In this document: positions 14,266-21,390 of the stretch, piece by piece
How positions within the stretch are numbered: position 1 is the first letter of the stretch
Layout: every line of letters starts with the position of its first letter
Assembly: GCA_002305335.1 (NCBI GenBank)
Contig: DBQR01000033.1
Coordinates: 1 to 21,537, forward strand
DNA from: Clostridiales bacterium UBA1389
GTDB taxonomy: Bacteria > Bacillota > Clostridia > Oscillospirales > CAG-382
Direction of reading: 5' to 3'
DNA length: 21,537 nt
Notes under the pieces: model-generated
Told to the model about the DNA's origin: nothing
Database searches by the model: none
Seen by the model: the letters and a program-made list of their open reading frames with translations, nothing else
Made by a program: the position numbers and the translations under genes

Positions 14266-15051
14266 ATGAAAACTAAATCTTTTCTGCTTACCGCCATCGT
14301 TTTGTTTGTTTTTGTTGTTTCCTTTGCTTTAAACGCCGTTACCGCCTTGGCGGAGGAGGATTACAAGTTTAAAACTTCTATGGAATTCGAAGGCGAAAAT
14401 ACCGAATTAAAGGTGGGCGACTCCTTTTATGTGAAAATAAGCGTTACGGACATCACCAGCAAAACCGGACTTATCGGACTGAATCTGAGGGTTGACTACG
14501 ATCCCAGCTATCTTTCGGTGGAGTATGAAAACTCCGAAACCAGCGGAGAAGAATCGGACGTGGATGCCGTAACCTTCGGCAGCATAAATCTTCCTTCCGA
14601 ATGGACGGGAGATGCCGAAAAGATACAAAACATCGTTCGGGATGAAAACAATAAGGAAATCGGAACCGCCGTTATTATGTGCCTTGCGGATCTTTCCGCC
14701 GAGGACCTTGCCGAACAGGCTTACAAATCGGACGAATTCTTTGTTTTAATACCCTTCAAGTGTATTGCTCCCTGCCAGTCCACCACCATTAAAATAGACA
14801 CCGACGAGGACCTTGCCGGTACCGAGCTTGTGGTTGTAAACTCCTCCTTTTCGATTGAAGACGTTGCCGGACAGGGAAGTGAACTGGTAATAAACAATAT
14901 TCAAGGCACAGAGGAATCCAAAACCGAATCCACTCCCGGTGAAAAAAATGAAGATGGCAATAACTCACTCGTTTATATTCTCATCGCCGCCGGTGCGGTT
15001 GTGATTATCGGTGTGGTTGTGGCAGTCATAGTTTCCAAAAAGAAAAAATAA
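14266..15051 (+). CDS. Exported, membrane-anchored cohesin-like protein
   Basis: A 261-residue protein. Residues 1-29 are a signal peptide (basic MKTK, hydrophobic core, cleavage after ALA at 27-29). About 35-210 is a predicted beta-sandwich: LKVGDSFYVKISV, then GLIGLNLRVDYDPSYLSVEY, close to the GLxxxxxxLxYDPxxL signature of cohesin and related sugar-scaffold domains. The acidic residues are in line with Ca2+ or surface exposure. An acidic Ser/Thr/Glu linker (~215-234) leads to one membrane helix (~237-256, SLVYILIAAGAVVIIGVVVA) and a KKKK tail, so it is anchored with the domain outside. It has its own promoter and terminator. Two Cys in KCIAPCQ are unusual for cohesins. No dockerin or cellulosome gene is in view, so binding partner and function are unknown. 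Confidence 0.78.
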   Translation: MKTKSFLLTAIVLFVFVVSFALNAVTALAEEDYKFKTSMEFEGENTELKVGDSFYVKISVTDITSKTGLIGLNLRVDYDPSYLSVEYENSETSGEESDVDAVTFGSINLPSEWTGDAEKIQNIVRDENNKEIGTAVIMCLADLSAEDLAEQAYKSDEFFVLIPFKCIAPCQSTTIKIDTDEDLAGTELVVVNSSFSIEDVAGQGSELVINNIQGTEESKTESTPGEKNEDGNNSLVYILIAAGAVVIIGVVVAVIVSKKKK

Positions 15052-15075
15052 GCAGTAATAAGTAAAAGCAGAAAT

Positions 15076-15106
15076 CGGCAAGCGGAAAACCGTTTGCCGG
15101 TTTTTT
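15076..15106 (+). terminator. Terminator of the cohesin-like gene
   Basis: A 10-bp stem CGGCAAGCGG/CCGTTTGCCG with one G-U pair (15076-15085 with 15090-15099, AAAA loop) is followed by GTTTTTT, ~25 bp after the stop. Confidence 0.9.
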
Positions 15107-15156
15107 ATTAGGGCGGAATTTGCTTTTCAATTATTACTTCCTTTTATATGGTATGA

Positions 15157-15211
15157 CCCCTCATCCGTCAGCTTTCGGCCGACGCCTTCCCCTCAAGGGG
15201 AGGGCTTTTTT
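15157..15211 (+). repeat. Two-hairpin intergenic repeat, copy B (terminator-competent)
   Basis: On the plus strand the element begins CCCCTCATCC. A 7-bp hairpin follows (CGTCAGC/GGCCGACG region, 15166-15184). Next is CCTTCCCC/GGGGAGGG (15185-15192 with 15197-15204, TCAA loop), then CTTTTTT. The G-U pair in this stem exists only in plus-strand RNA. It is 3' of the cohesin-like gene and follows that gene's own terminator, so it is a second terminator or an inserted element. Confidence 0.8.
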
Positions 15212-15287
15212 ATATCAACTACAATGCTATAAATAGTAGGTACAGAAGCATCAAAACTATAATTTCCTGTTTTTCGGGGTTATTCTT

Positions 15288-15444
15288 TTGTATATTATGC
15301 CAAAGGGTAAAAGGGGGAAAGTGGTATTGACTATTAACTCCAATCCCATATTTAGTCCCCGGCATCCGTCCATGGCACAACATAGGGATTAGTTTACTAT
15401 GTTAACATAATGCAATTTACATAATCATTAGGCATAATATACAA
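15288..15444. mobile_element. MITE-like element with perfect 14-bp terminal inverted repeats and 5-bp duplication
   Basis: TTGTATATTATGCC (15288-15301) recurs as its exact reverse complement GGCATAATATACAA (15431-15444). Directly outside both ends is the same pentamer TTCTT, at 15283-15287 and 15445-15449, as expected for a target-site duplication. The 157-bp element encodes no open frame of note. An internal 7-bp inverted repeat (AACATAG/CTATGTT, about 15379-15402) is present. A non-autonomous transposon remnant is inferred; I cannot assign a family from the ends. Beyond this element and copy B, the 15052-15586 gap holds only the downstream promoter and hairpin. Confidence 0.68.
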
Positions 15445-15469
15445 TTCTTTAAAAATTATCCGAAAGGTA

Positions 15470-15498
15470 TTGAAAAATTCTTGAATATGTTATATATT
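15470..15498 (+). promoter_or_regulatory. Candidate promoter of the proC operon
   Basis: TTGAAA (15470-15475), 17 bp, TATATT (15493-15498). It lies 25 bp beyond the MITE-like element and ~90 bp before proC. Confidence 0.6.
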
Positions 15499-15530
15499 AT
15501 TGTAAAGTACAAATTTTAAGACGCATTGAT

Positions 15531-15551
15531 ACGCCGAAAATATTTCGGTGT
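15531..15551 (+). promoter_or_regulatory. Leader hairpin upstream of proC
   Basis: ACGCCGAAA (15531-15539) pairs with TTTCGGTGT (15543-15551) over a 3-nt loop: 9 bp with one G-U. It is followed by the weak U-tract GTTTATT. Attenuation or mRNA protection is possible but unproven. Confidence 0.45.
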
Positions 15552-15586
15552 GTTTATTCGTATTCGGATAAAACGGGAGAATTTGA

Positions 15587-16420
15587 ATGAATAATACAGC
15601 AATGCCGGTCGTGGGGTTTTTAGGAGCAGGCAACATAGCCAACGCCTTTATAAGAGGGTTTATTAACACAAAAACCATACCGGAAGGTAACATAATAATA
15701 TTTGATAATATTTTCTCCCAATACGAAAAGTTTAACGACATTAAAGTAATAAAGGCGACAAATCTTTCGGAATTTGAAAAAGCGGATTTTATTTTTATTT
15801 GCGTAAAGCCCAATAATGTTAAAACCGCCCTTTCAATGTTTAAGGAAACCGGCATTGATTTAGAAGAAAAAACCTTTGTAAGTGTCTGCGCCGGCGTACC
15901 GGTTGAATTCATAAAAAACTGCCTGGGCTTCGAAGCTTCGGTTATAAGAACAATGCCCTCCACCCCCATGCTGGTGGGAATGGGCGCGGTGGCTATCGCA
16001 AGAAACCCTAAGGTAAAGAAAGAAACCTTTGAATTTGTATATAATTTTATTTCGAAAATCGCCGTTACCGCAGTCCTTGAAGAAAGCCAGATGAACCCGG
16101 TGATTTCGGTAAACGGATCTTCTCCGGCTTATGTGTATTTGTTCATAAAAGCCCTGCTTGACGGAGCGGAGGATAACGGCATTTCAAAGGATGACGCCCT
16201 TCCTCTGATTCTTAAAACCGTCGAAGGTACCGTGGAGATGGTAAGAAGGTCGGGAAAATCCATCGAGGAGCTTATAAAGGATGTTGCCTCCCCCAACGGC
16301 ACCACCTTAAAAGCCCTTGAAAAGCTGTATGAGGGAAATTTTGAAAGAACAGTATCGGACGCCATGACCGCCTGCACCGGGCGGGCAGACGAAATCACCG
16401 CCGAACTGACATCTGAATAG
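15587..16420 (+). CDS. proC: Pyrroline-5-carboxylate reductase
   Basis: A 277-residue enzyme of normal family length that reduces 1-pyrroline-5-carboxylate to L-proline with NAD(P)H, the last step of proline synthesis in the cytoplasm. The N-terminal Rossmann motif GFLGAGNIANAFIRG is at 10-24, followed by FICVKPNNV. The family pattern RTMPSTPMLVGMG (usually RTMPNTP) and the substrate-site NGSSPAYVYLF are present. The C-terminal signature is VASPNGTTLKALEKL, where most members have VASPGGTT. The start is ATG 15587 with GGGAG 8 bp upstream. It is the first gene of an apparent plus-strand operon with 16477-17043, xerD-like and YesL-like genes. No other proline genes are in view. Confidence 0.94.
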   Translation: MNNTAMPVVGFLGAGNIANAFIRGFINTKTIPEGNIIIFDNIFSQYEKFNDIKVIKATNLSEFEKADFIFICVKPNNVKTALSMFKETGIDLEEKTFVSVCAGVPVEFIKNCLGFEASVIRTMPSTPMLVGMGAVAIARNPKVKKETFEFVYNFISKIAVTAVLEESQMNPVISVNGSSPAYVYLFIKALLDGAEDNGISKDDALPLILKTVEGTVEMVRRSGKSIEELIKDVASPNGTTLKALEKLYEGNFERTVSDAMTACTGRADEITAELTSE

Positions 16421-16476
16421 GTTATATTTCACAGCCTGTCCGAATATTCTGTAACGTATAAGGAGTGTTATGCGTT

Positions 16477-17043
16477 ATGGAAAACGGCAAATGTTTGGCG
16501 CTGGTGCCCTACCAGCCGAAAAGGAAAGAGATTAAGAAAACCGAACAGTATTTCACCCGCCGAAAAACCCTTTATATGCTGTTTCTGTTTCTGAACGTGG
16601 CGTTTATTTTCACCGGTTACTGCTTTTATAAACAGTATTCCTCCGCTACGGACACGGACAACCTTTTCGGGCTTATCTTTTCACAAAGCCGGGAGGGAAT
16701 ATATCTGTCCCGGGGGATAAGGTTTCTGTTTACCGCCAGTCTGGTTATGTTTCTCACCTCCTTTACCGTATTTTCCCCGGCGGTGGCGGTTGCCTTTTCG
16801 GTATATCTCGCCTTCAGGGCGGGAATGTTTTTCAGCCCCGGCTGTACCTTTTACCAAACAGTGTTGGTAACGACTTTTATATTCTTTTCCATATTGTATC
16901 AGACGGAAGTTTTTATGGCCTATGAAAAGGCAAAGTACGGCATCAAGCAGCTTTTAAAACCCCAGAATGTGATTTCCGTTTCGGTTAAGACTATGATTTA
17001 TACTTTAATAATACTTTTATACGGTGTCGCTGCCGGTCTGTAG
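16477..17043 (+). CDS. Small integral membrane protein (possibly SpoIIM-related)
   Basis: A 188-residue protein. A basic cytoplasmic N-terminus (1-30) precedes about four to five membrane helices: LYMLFLFLNVAFIFTGYCFY (~32-51), a helix around FLFTASLVMFLTSF, AVAVAFSVYLAFRAGMFF, TVLVTTFIFFSILYQTEVF, and a C-terminal MIYTLIILLYGVAAG. ATG 16477 is chosen with AAGGAG 11 bp upstream. An in-frame GTG at 16465 falls inside the ribosome site and is rejected. It lies 56 bp after proC and 27 bp before the recombinase gene. In many spore-forming Clostridia the gene before xerD is spoIIM, and the helix layout is compatible, but sequence similarity is too weak to name it. Function unknown. Confidence 0.8.
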   Translation: MENGKCLALVPYQPKRKEIKKTEQYFTRRKTLYMLFLFLNVAFIFTGYCFYKQYSSATDTDNLFGLIFSQSREGIYLSRGIRFLFTASLVMFLTSFTVFSPAVAVAFSVYLAFRAGMFFSPGCTFYQTVLVTTFIFFSILYQTEVFMAYEKAKYGIKQLLKPQNVISVSVKTMIYTLIILLYGVAAGL

Positions 17044-17070
17044 CGGCTTCCGGAAGCGAAAGGTTACAAA

Positions 17071-17976
17071 ATGAGTGACGTAAGAAACAACATTCAAGCA
17101 GGCATAACAGCATATCTGGATTTCCTTAAAGATTCCGGGAGCTCCACCGAAAACACCCTTCAGGCATACAGAAGGGATCTGACCAAGTTTGTGGATTTCG
17201 CAAGGGAAAATAATAAGTTAAACTATACCGAAATAACGGTGGCGAACGTGACCGAGTACAAAAAATGGCTGGGAACCCAGGGGCTTTCCCCCTCCTCCGC
17301 CAGCCGTTCCCTTTCGGCTTTACGCAGCCTGTTTCAATATCTCCTTTCGGAAAACATAGTCCGCCAGAATCCCGCCAAGGAAGTCCACAACGACAAAGCC
17401 GAAAAGAAGGGTCCCCAGATACTTACCGGAAAGGAAATCGAACTGCTTTTGTCCCAGCCCGACACCAAGGACATTAAAGGACTCCGGGACAAGGCCATGC
17501 TTGAACTGTTGTACGCCACCGGCATTAAGGTAACCGAGCTTATTACGCTGAGCATTGACGACGTTAACTTTTCGATACCCTTTCTGCGTGTGGGGGAAGG
17601 GGAAAAGGCAAGGTTTATCCCCCTTTACAAGATTGCGGTTAAATCCCTGTCGGATTACATAGAGAAGTCCAGAAAACTGCTTATTTCAAATCCCGAGGAA
17701 AAAGCCCTTTTCGTCAACATTTCCGGCGAACGGATGACAAGGCAGGGGTTCTGGAAAATTCTCAAGCTGTACGCCGGCATGGCAAAAATCAAGCAGGATA
17801 TAACCCCCCATACGCTGCGGCATTCCTTTGCGGCGCATCTGCTTGAAAACGGGGCGGATATCCATGAAATACAGGAAATCTTAGGGCATTCCGACATTTC
17901 CTCCACCCAGCGTTACGCCCAGTTTTTAAAAGACAAGGTTAAGATGAGCTATATAAGATTCCATCCAAGGGCATAA
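17071..17976 (+). CDS. xerD: XerD-like tyrosine recombinase with atypical first catalytic residue
   Basis: A 301-residue protein of XerC/XerD length. The N-terminal SAM-like core-binding domain (~1-105, with LSPSSASRSLSALRSLFQYL) is followed by the catalytic domain. Catalytic residues present are Lys179 (beta-hairpin GEGEKARFIPL), His247 and Arg250 (HTLRH), His273 (LGHSDISSTQRY) and the nucleophile Tyr282. The first catalytic Arg, normally in TGLRVSEL, is Lys153 here (TGIKVTEL; codon AAG at 17527-17529). Family members resolve chromosome dimers at dif. With this substitution the protein may be slower, need a partner, or do another job. The ribosome site AAAGG is 7 bp before ATG 17071, and the gene sits mid-operon. 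The symbol follows family usage and is not proof of function. Confidence 0.85.
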   Translation: MSDVRNNIQAGITAYLDFLKDSGSSTENTLQAYRRDLTKFVDFARENNKLNYTEITVANVTEYKKWLGTQGLSPSSASRSLSALRSLFQYLLSENIVRQNPAKEVHNDKAEKKGPQILTGKEIELLLSQPDTKDIKGLRDKAMLELLYATGIKVTELITLSIDDVNFSIPFLRVGEGEKARFIPLYKIAVKSLSDYIEKSRKLLISNPEEKALFVNISGERMTRQGFWKILKLYAGMAKIKQDITPHTLRHSFAAHLLENGADIHEIQEILGHSDISSTQRYAQFLKDKVKMSYIRFHPRA

Positions 17977-18015
17977 TAGCAACGGATTTTCCGGTTAATG
18001 AAAGGTTAAATTCCT

Positions 18016-19026
18016 GTGGCAGATAAAAATAAAAACAACGATAACGAAAATAAAATATTCCCGTTTCTATCCTCAGATAAAAAAAAGGAGGGAAAGGGAG
18101 TAACCAAAAAGCAGGCCGCATTCAACGGCAAGTATGACTTTTTCAACTTTTTTTCCTTTTTTAAATTCCGTCTGGGGGACATAACCAAAATCAGCCTTTT
18201 GTTTGCGCTTACGAATTTTTCTCTGGTGCTTATGTTTTTCACCCTCACCGGCTATACCAACACCACCATAACCACCCCCTCAACCCCCATGTATCAGCAG
18301 CTTTTCGGAATGCTGCAGTATAACAGCGAATCCGCAACCCTGCTTACCTATTCGGGGATTTTCGGCATTACCGCGGATATTTCGGTGTGGACTGTCTGGA
18401 CAAAAATACTTTTTTATTCGGGATATACCCTTTTGATAACCTTCGGCCTGTCCAACGTGGGAATGGCTTACCTGACAAGAGGATTCGTAAGACGGGAAAA
18501 TATGTTTATCTGGCATGACTACTGGTATGCGATAAAGAAGAACATCAAACAGGGTCTTATCGTGGGTATAACGGATACGGCTTTATGCTACCTCCTTTAC
18601 TATGCCCTTATCTTCTACAGCTCCAGCCGGGACAGCTATTATCTCCAGGTGTTTTTCTATCTCACCATCGCCTTTGCGGTTATGTATTTCATAATGCGGA
18701 TGTATATCTACTATATGCTGATAACCTTTGACCTTAAGATAAGGAAAATTTTTAAAAACGCCCTTATATTCTCTGTCTTAGGGTTAAAACGGAATATCAT
18801 GGCAATCCTCGGGATAGCCTTTACGGTATTTGTAAATATTTATATTTACGTGTTTCTACCCTCGGTGGGTGTTCTCCTGCCCTTTATATTCACCACGGGT
18901 CTCATGTACTTCATAACCGCCTACTGCGTCTATCCGGTAATTGATAACTTTATGATTAAGCCCTATTATAAAGACCAACCGAAACCCAAACCGGCAGACG
19001 AATCGGTATTTATCGACAGAGGATAA
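18016..19026 (+). CDS. YesL/DUF624-like integral membrane protein
   Basis: A 336-residue protein starting at GTG 18016, with AAAGG ~10 bp upstream. A charged, Lys/Asn-rich cytoplasmic tail (~1-40) precedes an Phe-rich amphipathic stretch and about five to six membrane helices. The central segment NVGMAYLTRGFVRRENMFIW followed by a helix-loop-helix (HDYWYAIKKNIKQGL) is the layout of the YesL (DUF624) family: a helix pair joined by a cytoplasmic segment with an aromatic-rich, basic repeat. C-terminal helices (~262-312) end in a hydrophilic tail. YesL proteins have no established function. It is the last gene of the proC operon, 39 bp after xerD, and is followed by a strong terminator. Confidence 0.72.
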   Translation: MADKNKNNDNENKIFPFLSSDKKKEGKGVTKKQAAFNGKYDFFNFFSFFKFRLGDITKISLLFALTNFSLVLMFFTLTGYTNTTITTPSTPMYQQLFGMLQYNSESATLLTYSGIFGITADISVWTVWTKILFYSGYTLLITFGLSNVGMAYLTRGFVRRENMFIWHDYWYAIKKNIKQGLIVGITDTALCYLLYYALIFYSSSRDSYYLQVFFYLTIAFAVMYFIMRMYIYYMLITFDLKIRKIFKNALIFSVLGLKRNIMAILGIAFTVFVNIYIYVFLPSVGVLLPFIFTTGLMYFITAYCVYPVIDNFMIKPYYKDQPKPKPADESVFIDRG

Positions 19027-19031
19027 TATTT

Positions 19032-19056
19032 AAACCCCGTTTTCACGGGGTTTTCA
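19032..19056 (+). terminator. Terminator of the proC-xerD-yesL operon
   Basis: AAACCCCG/CGGGGTTT (19032-19039 with 19046-19053, 6-nt loop) is followed by a short T-rich tract, 5 bp after the stop. Confidence 0.88.
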
Positions 19057-19115
19057 TTTACCTTAAACAATATAATAGCAAGACTGAGGTTATTGTTGAT
19101 AGGGAAGATGAAATT

Positions 19116-19172
19116 AAAAAAAGCCTTCCCACTTCCGGGGAAGGTGTCAGCCGAAGGCTGACGGATGAGGGA
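19116..19172 (-). repeat. Two-hairpin intergenic repeat, copy C (terminator-competent)
   Basis: On the minus strand: CCCTCATCC, a 7-bp hairpin GTCAGCC/GGCTGAC (19046-offset arms at 19146-19152 and 19156-19162), then CCTTCCC/GGGAAGG with a degenerate loop, and TTTTTTT (19116-19122). It lies ~100 bp 3' of the typA stop on the typA strand. It has the same layout as copies A and B but a different hairpin 2 sequence. Confidence 0.78.
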
Positions 19173-19204
19173 GCAGCACCGCACATACGGGAGAGTAGGA
19201 ACAA

Positions 19205-19256
19205 ATGAAATCCGCACTTCGTTGCGGATGAAATCCGCCGGCATTTCTGCCGGCGG
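19205..19256. repeat. Hairpin pair with 11-bp direct repeats, 3' of typA
   Basis: ATGAAATCCGC occurs at 19205-19215 and 19228-19238. Each copy opens a hairpin: ATCCGCA/TGCGGAT (19210-19216 with 19223-19229) and CCGCCGGC/GCCGGCGG (19235-19242 with 19249-19256). On the plus strand the second is followed by TATTTTAATT. It lies right after the typA stop on the opposite reading strand, so its role as a typA terminator is uncertain. Confidence 0.65.
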
Positions 19257-19273
19257 TATTTTAATTGTTAAAC

Positions 19274-21124
19274 TTAATTATTGATTATTTCCTCTTTACG
19301 GTTCTTGGCTTCATATTTGAAGCGCTGTTCCTTATCGAGAATACGCTTGCGAAGGCGGATATGATGGGGCGTGATTTCAACCAGTTCATCCGGCTTGATA
19401 AATTCAAGGGACTGCTCTAAGCTGAATATTGTAGGGGTAACCAGACGCAAAGCCTCGTCCGCACCGGCGGAACGGGTGTTGGTCATATGCTTTTTTTTGC
19501 AGACATTGCAGATAATATCTTCATTCTTGGGGTTTTCTCCCACAATCATGCCCTCATAGACCGGGGTTCCGGGACCGATAAAGAGCCTGCCCCTGCCCTG
19601 GGTGTTGAAAAGCCCGTAGCTGGTGGCTTCGCCGGTCTCATAGGCAATAAGAGAGCCGGTATTGCGTTGGTCGATATCTCCCTTATAGGGCTGGTAGCTG
19701 TCGAAAACGTGGTTCATTATACCGTTTCCGTTGGTATCAGAAATAAACTGGGAACGGTAGCCCAGCAATCCCCGCGCCGGAATTAAAAATTCCAGATGGG
19801 AGGTTCCGCCTTCCCGGGTGACCATATTCTTGATTTCCGCCTTGCGGGAGCCGAGGCGTTCCATAACGCAGCCCACATAATCATTGGGGACCTCCACCAT
19901 CAGCAGTTCAATCGGCTCAAGCAACGTGCCGTCTTCGTCCCGTTTATAAATAACCGTGGGGGGAGACACCTGAAACTCAAAACCCTGACGGCGCATGGTT
20001 TCGATCAGAATGGACAAATGCAGTTCCCCCCGTCCCGACACTTTAAAGGTATCGGCGCTGTCGGTTTCCTCGACACGCAGGCTCACGTTGGTCATAACCT
20101 CTTTAAACAGGCGGTCCCGTAAATTCCGGGAGGTAACATACTTGCCGTCCCGTCCCGCAAAGGGGGAATTATTAACTAAAAAGTTCATGGCAAGGGTGGG
20201 TTCGTCGATTTTTACGAAGGGAAGAGGTTCGATACAATCGGGGGCGCATGCCGTCTCGCCGATTTCCAGCTCCGTAATGCCGGCAACCTGAATAATATCG
20301 CCGATAGAGGCCTGCTCCGTCTCAACCCGTTTTAATCCGCTGTACATGAACAGTTTTGCGATTTTGACATTGGTTGCCGTTCCGTCCTTATGACAAAGGG
20401 CGACGGTCTGTCCCACTTTAACCCTTCCCCGCTCCACACGGCCGACGCCGATACGTCCCAGATAATCATCGTATTCGATATTCGAAAACAAAATCTGAAG
20501 GGGAGCGTCCGGGTCGCCCGCAGGCGGTTGGATTTCCTTTAAAATAGTGTCAAATAAAGGTCGCATATCCTTTCCCTCGACGTCGGGGGAATAAGTGGCA
20601 AAACCGTCTCTTCCCGAAGCATAAACCACGGGAAATTCGATTTGTTCTTCGTTTGCTCCCAGCTCGATAAACAAATCCAGCACCTCATCCACCACTTCGT
20701 AGGGACGCGCCATCGGACGGTCGATTTTATTGATGACGACAACGGCTTTCTTGCCTAAGGCAAGGGCTTTTTTCAATACAAAACGGGTCTGGGGCATACA
20801 GCCGTCAAAGGCATCGACAAGTAGTAAAACCCCGTCTACCATTTGTAAAATACGTTCCACTTCACCGCCGAAATCCGCGTGTCCCGGAGTATCGACGATA
20901 TTGATTTTCACGTTACCGTAATGAATGCTGGTGTTTTTCGAAAGGATGGTAATTCCCCGTTCCCGTTCCAGATCGTTGGAATCCATAACCCGTTCGTTTA
21001 CCGTTTCATTGGAACGGAAGGTTCCGCTTTGTTTCAGCATCTGATCCACAAGGGTGGTTTTACCGTGGTCGACGTGGGCGATAATGGCAACATTTCTTAA
21101 ATTTTCCTGCTTTATGACTGACAT
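19274..21124 (-). CDS. typA: Ribosome-associated translational GTPase TypA/BipA
   Basis: A 616-residue protein of normal TypA length. It has G1 AHVDHGKTT (16-24), switch I RERGIT (52-57), G3 DTPGHADFGGEV (76-87) and G4 NKID (130-133). A beta-barrel domain (~200-290), two EF-G-like domains and the TypA-specific C-terminal domain follow. TypA binds the 70S ribosome and is implicated in ribosome assembly and growth under stress such as cold. All G motifs are intact. ATG 21122-21124 follows GGGAAG and a full-consensus promoter at 21160-21188. Genes on both sides are separated by terminators or repeats, so it is a single-gene unit. Confidence in the identity is very high. Confidence 0.97.
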   Translation of the reverse strand: MSVIKQENLRNVAIIAHVDHGKTTLVDQMLKQSGTFRSNETVNERVMDSNDLERERGITILSKNTSIHYGNVKINIVDTPGHADFGGEVERILQMVDGVLLLVDAFDGCMPQTRFVLKKALALGKKAVVVINKIDRPMARPYEVVDEVLDLFIELGANEEQIEFPVVYASGRDGFATYSPDVEGKDMRPLFDTILKEIQPPAGDPDAPLQILFSNIEYDDYLGRIGVGRVERGRVKVGQTVALCHKDGTATNVKIAKLFMYSGLKRVETEQASIGDIIQVAGITELEIGETACAPDCIEPLPFVKIDEPTLAMNFLVNNSPFAGRDGKYVTSRNLRDRLFKEVMTNVSLRVEETDSADTFKVSGRGELHLSILIETMRRQGFEFQVSPPTVIYKRDEDGTLLEPIELLMVEVPNDYVGCVMERLGSRKAEIKNMVTREGGTSHLEFLIPARGLLGYRSQFISDTNGNGIMNHVFDSYQPYKGDIDQRNTGSLIAYETGEATSYGLFNTQGRGRLFIGPGTPVYEGMIVGENPKNEDIICNVCKKKHMTNTRSAGADEALRLVTPTIFSLEQSLEFIKPDELVEITPHHIRLRKRILDKEQRFKYEAKNRKEEIINN

Positions 21125-21159
21125 AAAATAACTTCCCTATATTTTTTTACAAACAATAA

Positions 21160-21188
21160 ATTATAATCGTAAAATTGCTGTTTGTCAA
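21160..21188 (-). promoter_or_regulatory. Promoter of typA
   Basis: On the minus strand TTGACA (21183-21188), 17 bp, TATAAT (21160-21165), a perfect consensus match ~35 bp before the start codon. Confidence 0.92.
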
Positions 21189-21222
21189 ATAAAATATTGT
21201 TAACTTATAATTAATGTCTACT

Positions 21223-21247
21223 GAATAATTGGCAAAGCCGATTATTC
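21223..21247. repeat. Inverted repeat upstream of the typA promoter
   Basis: GAATAATTGGC and GCCGATTATTC (21223-21233 with 21237-21247) pair over an AAA loop: 11 bp, with one G-U on the plus strand (a mismatch on the minus strand). It lies ~35 bp upstream of the typA -35. Neither strand shows a U-run after it, so an upstream operator or an unknown RNA is possible. Confidence 0.5.
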
Positions 21248-21283
21248 GTGTGGTATATATTTTAAACTCTTATATATTATAAT

Positions 21284-21329
21284 AAAAATCAGACACATCA
21301 TCGGAAAAATTCCATAATGATGTGTCTGA
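21284..21329 (-). terminator. Terminator of the GGGtGRT gene
   Basis: A 13-bp perfect inverted repeat (21289-21301 with 21317-21329) has a loop that can itself pair (GGAA/TTCC). It is followed on the minus strand by TTTTT (21284-21288), ~60 bp after the stop at 21391. Confidence 0.9.
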
Positions 21330-21390
21330 CATTATATTTGCTTAAATTGCGTAATAAGTACCTGTAAAAACTCAGAAAGCCTTATAAATC

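Noticed and set aside
16465..16476. GTG start for the small membrane protein
   Set aside because: The GTG is inside the AAGGAG ribosome site; ATG 16477 is correctly spaced from it.
3031..19172. CRISPR array as an explanation of the repeats
   Set aside because: The copies are kilobases apart, structured and without spacers; no cas gene is in view.
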